Shown here one piece after another: positions 60,655-64,000 of a DNA stretch of 64,000 nt. Made by a program: the position numbers and the translations under genes. The notes under the pieces were generated by a model that saw only the letters and a list, made by a program, of their open reading frames with translations, searched no databases and was not told the DNA's origin. Source of the stretch: Bursaphelenchus xylophilus (Eukaryota > Nematoda > Chromadorea > Rhabditida > Aphelenchoididae). Where the stretch lies: the NCBI GenBank assembly GCA_904066235.2, contig CAJFCV020000006.1, positions 4,030,001 to 4,094,000 of the forward strand, written 5' to 3'. Position 1 is the first letter of the stretch. Each line of letters starts with the position of its first letter.

Positions 60655-60830
60655 TTTAGTTTGTCCGTAAAGCCGCTGGGGTAATCTCACTGTGCGGAAA
60701 CAGGGGTTCACTTTGAACTATGCAGTTTCTGGCTTTTTGCATGCCAATGACTTTTTTCGCCTGTCGCTTCCCCCATGACTTTTCTAACATTGTGAAAAAG
60801 CCAAAAATCGGTCCAGCGACTTTCTGGATG
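60655..60830. mobile_element. Decayed relative of foldback element D
   Basis: Begins TAGTTTGTCCGTAAAGCCGC and continues with blocks matching 31523-31712 in order (TTCACTTT, TTTTTGGCT-like, CGCCTGTCGC), ending near CCAGCGACTT. Much more diverged than the array copy; GCACNGTGC motifs are mostly lost. Confidence 0.6.
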
Positions 60831-60832
60831 TA

Positions 60833-61087
60833 CAGTAGGGGACCTGACCCAGTGGCAAAAAACGTACCATTTTGCATCCGGGGAGTATCAAAACTGTGGC
60901 AAAATGCTTCCCTCTCCAAGTGAAGAAACTCCAATTTCAAAAGCGTGTCCACTCTTTTTGCGAGGGAAAAGGCGCGCCCTTCAAAAAGAAGTATTTTCAC
61001 TTGGAGAGGGAAGCATTTTGCCGCATTTTCGATGCTTCCCCGATGCAAAATGGTACGTTTTTTGCCACTGGATCAAGCCCCCTACTG
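60833..61087. mobile_element. MITE, CAGTG-ended foldback family, copy 4
   Basis: 255 bp with ends CAGTAGGGGACCTGACCCAG and its inverse, TA at both flanks. Arms with CTTCCCTCTCCAAGTGAA and its inverse are well preserved. Confidence 0.85.
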
Positions 61088-62070
61088 TAGTAGTAACTAG
61101 AAATAATAGGGATGACACTAAAAGCGGGTGCTGTTTTTGATCGAATTTGAGTTCAATTTGACGGTTTTTGGAGCTTACAAGCCTTTGGAGCAACAACTAG
61201 GTTATTTTTAGAGGTATGGATGAAAACAAGAAATTCTCAGCGGGGTGACCCTCCAATATTCTCCAAGCTTGGAATTTGTTACGTATACTACAAGAGCTGT
61301 TTCAGTTATTCAAAACTTAACATCTTGCTTGACAGACACAGCCGAGATATTCAATAATCTTTGCAGGTGCAAGACTATGGAAAATGAAGAGATCCGTCAG
61401 AGAAAAATCATTTTTTTTATCCCTGGAAGCAGTATGATAATTTTACTGAGGGAAAGATACAAAAAAGTTTTTTTTGCCGCTTGGTGCAATAAAATTGTGA
61501 TCTAAGAATCCCACGTATTTCCTAGAGCTCCGTTGACAATTCGCGGCAAAATTCGTCAAGTTTTCGGAGCATACGTCTAAAATTCAGCGTAAAGAAATAG
61601 ATGTGGTTATGAATCCTTTTGGAGGATTCTCAAAAGCAATAAGCCGAATCACCAATGGCAGATGAGTAAGGGGAGTTGGGTAAACAAATTCCACAGCTTG
61701 GAAGGCTGCAAACTGACAGTTCTGTCAACCAAAACCTGGATTTCTTCGGCTTACAGCGCTCCAAGATTTGACATGAATAGCAAAAAACTACTTGGAAAAT
61801 AACGGAAGAAAAGTAATCAATAGATAATTACAGCGGATGACAAGAACTAAGATCAAGTGTAATGCAGGGAACAAGCGATCGAACTGAACGTACAATAACA
61901 GAGTAGAAATTGGGAGAAAACAAAAAAGAATCGAATCTTTCAGGTTCTTGAAGAAGTTTTAACCTTAAAAATGCTATTTAATTAATTTCAAGCGATCCCA
62001 AATTTTGCTTACAATAAAAACCTTACAATAAAAGCCAGATCAGATTTGCTTTAAATTTTACAGAATTTTA
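61088..62070. other. Non-coding, probable filamin intron
   Basis: AT-rich; no gene recognised. 61300-61430 resembles the dispersed repeat seen near 35450 and 50130 (GAGATATTCAATAATCTTTGCAG-like). Confidence 0.4.
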
Positions 62071-62325
62071 CAGTGAAGGATCTGATCCAGTGGCAAAAAA
62101 ACGTTTCGTTTTGCATCCGGGAAGTATGAAAAATGTGGCAAAACGCCTCCCTTTCCAACTAAAAAAAAACTCCGTTTTGAACGGCGCGCCCTTTCTCTCA
62201 CAAGAAGAGTGAGCGCGCTTTTGAAATCGGAGTTTTTTCACTTGGAGAGGGAAGTTTGCCAGATTTTTGATACTTCCCGGACGCAAAATGGTAGGTTTTA
62301 TGCCACTGGATCAGGTCCGCCACTG
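62071..62325. mobile_element. MITE, CAGTG-ended foldback family, copy 5
   Basis: 255 bp with ends CAGTGAAGGATCTGATCCAG and its inverse, flanked by TA (62069-62070, 62326-62327). Confidence 0.85.
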
Positions 62326-62621
62326 TACGTAGCATACATCAAATCTTAAAAATTTGCCTCCCTTCGACAATCATTTTTTTTGAAAGAGCACACAAGATAA
62401 AGAGAGTCGGCCAGACAAAAAATGATTTTGGTAAAAAATGGTTTGTAAATTTTTCGATTGCGCGCGAAAAAACCTGATTTTTTTCACACCAATACACTCA
62501 AAGAGGTAACTGTCTTCGACACTTTCAAAAATCTCGATTTCTAGACATTGCGAGCTAGAAATCTCGTATGTTTCTTAATAAACCATGCTCTACATTTGAG
62601 CCAAATTTTATCCAACTCACA

Positions 62622-63065
62622 AGGGAGGTACTCCAAGTGCGACGCTCATATTTTCTATAAATTTTGCACACACGTCGGGTATGGACTAAATATCAATTTC
62701 TGAAAGTTTTAGCTCGCGCTTTGCGGGCGCCGCCGAGATATCGAACGATTTTTGCCGCCGAGAGAGCACGCTAAACGTGGAGAGCGGTCAGAGAGAAAAG
62801 CGCTTTTTGGCCATAACTTTGGCAGTTCCGTGCGGAAAAATTTGATTTTTTGTAGAAACGTTATCCTTTACGGTTGAAATAGGCATGAAACTTTTCGTGC
62901 CGAAATTCGGCAGAGTCCTAAATTTTCGCCGACTTTCGATCTAAAAATCTCGGTTGTTTCTGCAAAGCGCGAGCTAGGAGTCTCGCATATATCTTAGAAA
63001 TAATTATTCTAAATTTGTGCCAAGTTTCATCAAAATCTGAGCGTCGCACTTGGAGTACTTCCCCT
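62622..63065. mobile_element. Foldback element with GTACTCCAAGTGCGACGCTCA ends
   Basis: About 444 bp; the two ends are inverted copies of a sequence containing TACTCCAAGTGCGACGCTCA. The interior holds the phrases GCCGCCGAGAGAGCACGCT and AAAATCTCGGTTGTTTCTGC that recur in degenerate form elsewhere in the window. No coding capacity is seen. Confidence 0.7.
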
Positions 63066-64000
63066 GTCAGTTTGTCCCACGTCTAATATTATACTATACT
63101 ACCCTTGTCAGAAACAGCCGTATTTCCCTCCAATTCTCTCCCCGAAACGGCGATTGTAAACTCCCCTGCTCCCCCTACAAAAACAAACATCTTAATTACG
63201 CCCTTCCACTGTCATGTAATACGTTTCCTCCGCCATCAAAAAACCCATCTCCGATTCTGTTTTCGCCTCCAGGAAAAAGAAACTTTGGAAGGAAATAAAG
63301 GGCTTCCCGTTGATTGAACAAATTAATCGGCGGTATAACAAGCAGATCACTTCACGCAAACTTTGATTAGAAATCAACAAATGAAGAAGACGGCTGATAA
63401 AGAATGCAATTTTAATTAGAACGGTGTGAAGAGGGGTAAAATACGAGCCAAAATCCGTTTTCATAATCAGTGAAATGGCAGTTTTGATGACTAAAAAATA
63501 AAATCTTTTTTTTGCAAACGGAAAGATAAAGTTTGAAGAATTGAAATCTGGCCTAGATAGAGTATTTATGCCAAATTTCAAAGAAAATCGACCAGTCGAC
63601 ATTGTGAATTTTGCCATTTTTTCCGTAGAGCAAAAAACATCGTTTTGAGTCGGCTTTCAACATAAAAATCTTGACGGTTTCTGCAAAACGGACGCCAAAA
63701 TTTTCGTTTTTTCAGAAGCCTTATTTTGTGATAAAATTAATCAAGATTTTGATAATAAATGTGATGGCTCGCCACTAAATAACCAAATTTTTGGTTACCA
63801 AAGTAATCATAATGCAGAGAAGTCTATTTGGAACAAAAAAATTTGCTTGATTCTTTTGATTCTCGTTGTAGAAAAGTGTAATCTTAACTGTCATCCAGCT
63901 TCATAATGATTTTTTAGTCGTATAAAATTTTAAAGCAACTTTTAAAAGAATTTTGAGTATCAGATTTTTACTTATTTTACAGTTAACTAAACCGAGAATT
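63066..64000. other. Non-coding, probable filamin intron
   Basis: AT-rich; no exon recognised. 63640-63690 again contains the AAAATCTTGACGGTTTCTGC-type dispersed repeat. Confidence 0.4.

Noticed and set aside
59172..64000. Further filamin exons or CH domains toward the window end
   Set aside because: I searched both strands for the Ig-filamin pattern and CH-domain motifs and saw none; the sequence is AT-rich with MITEs.

Overview
This is a eukaryotic, almost certainly nematode, genomic window. Genes have short phase-consistent introns (39 to ~120 nt). Most genes have a TTTCAG/TTTTAG-type acceptor just upstream of the start codon, which suggests spliced-leader trans-splicing. Two tandem genes sit only 160 bp apart with a poly(A) signal between them, as in a nematode operon. 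The protein families (TWK potassium channel, FLN-2-like filamin, small neuropeptide-like precursors) fit. I cannot assign a species.

Layout. 1-4358: AT-rich sequence with one MITE and no convincing gene. 4359-9782 (-): DNA topoisomerase II, 11 exons, divergent from a TTF2/lodestar-type SNF2 ATPase at 10249-13584 (+). 13921-16469: three small secreted-peptide genes. Two of them end in the identical peptide NKGYDNFYFLPSRG, and one of those has an intron built from a MITE. 16779-23006 (-): two tandem medium-chain acyl-CoA dehydrogenase paralogues in a likely operon; the 2.9-kb intron of the downstream one contains a complete two-pore potassium channel gene on the other strand (18265-20333). 24018-25254 (+): Rab6. 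25430-34797 (-): a tetraspanin with two competing exons for the fourth membrane helix and an 8-kb first intron. That intron holds a decayed Tc1/mariner element and an unusual array of eleven foldback elements. 34798-38336: mostly non-coding, with a few coding-like scraps and the filamin 3' region. 38337-59171 (-): 24 exons of a very large FLN-2-like filamin (at least 2770 residues, about 23 Ig-filamin repeats, proline-rich tail) whose 5' end lies beyond the window. 59172-64000 is probably filamin intron, rich in MITEs.

The housekeeping genes (topoisomerase II, TTF2, acyl-CoA dehydrogenases, Rab6) look intact, with catalytic motifs present. The most unusual material is the repeat array at 28.2-34.5 kb. 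Successive foldback elements of at least six sequence types are separated by an almost invariant hexamer, AGTACT, and most are packed with the 9-bp palindrome GCACNGTGC. Next in interest are the transposon-built intron in a peptide gene, the duplicated peptide, and the alternative transmembrane exon in the tetraspanin.

All gene models were built by hand from splice signals, reading-frame phase and family similarity. Exon totals are divisible by three in every model given with exon coordinates.
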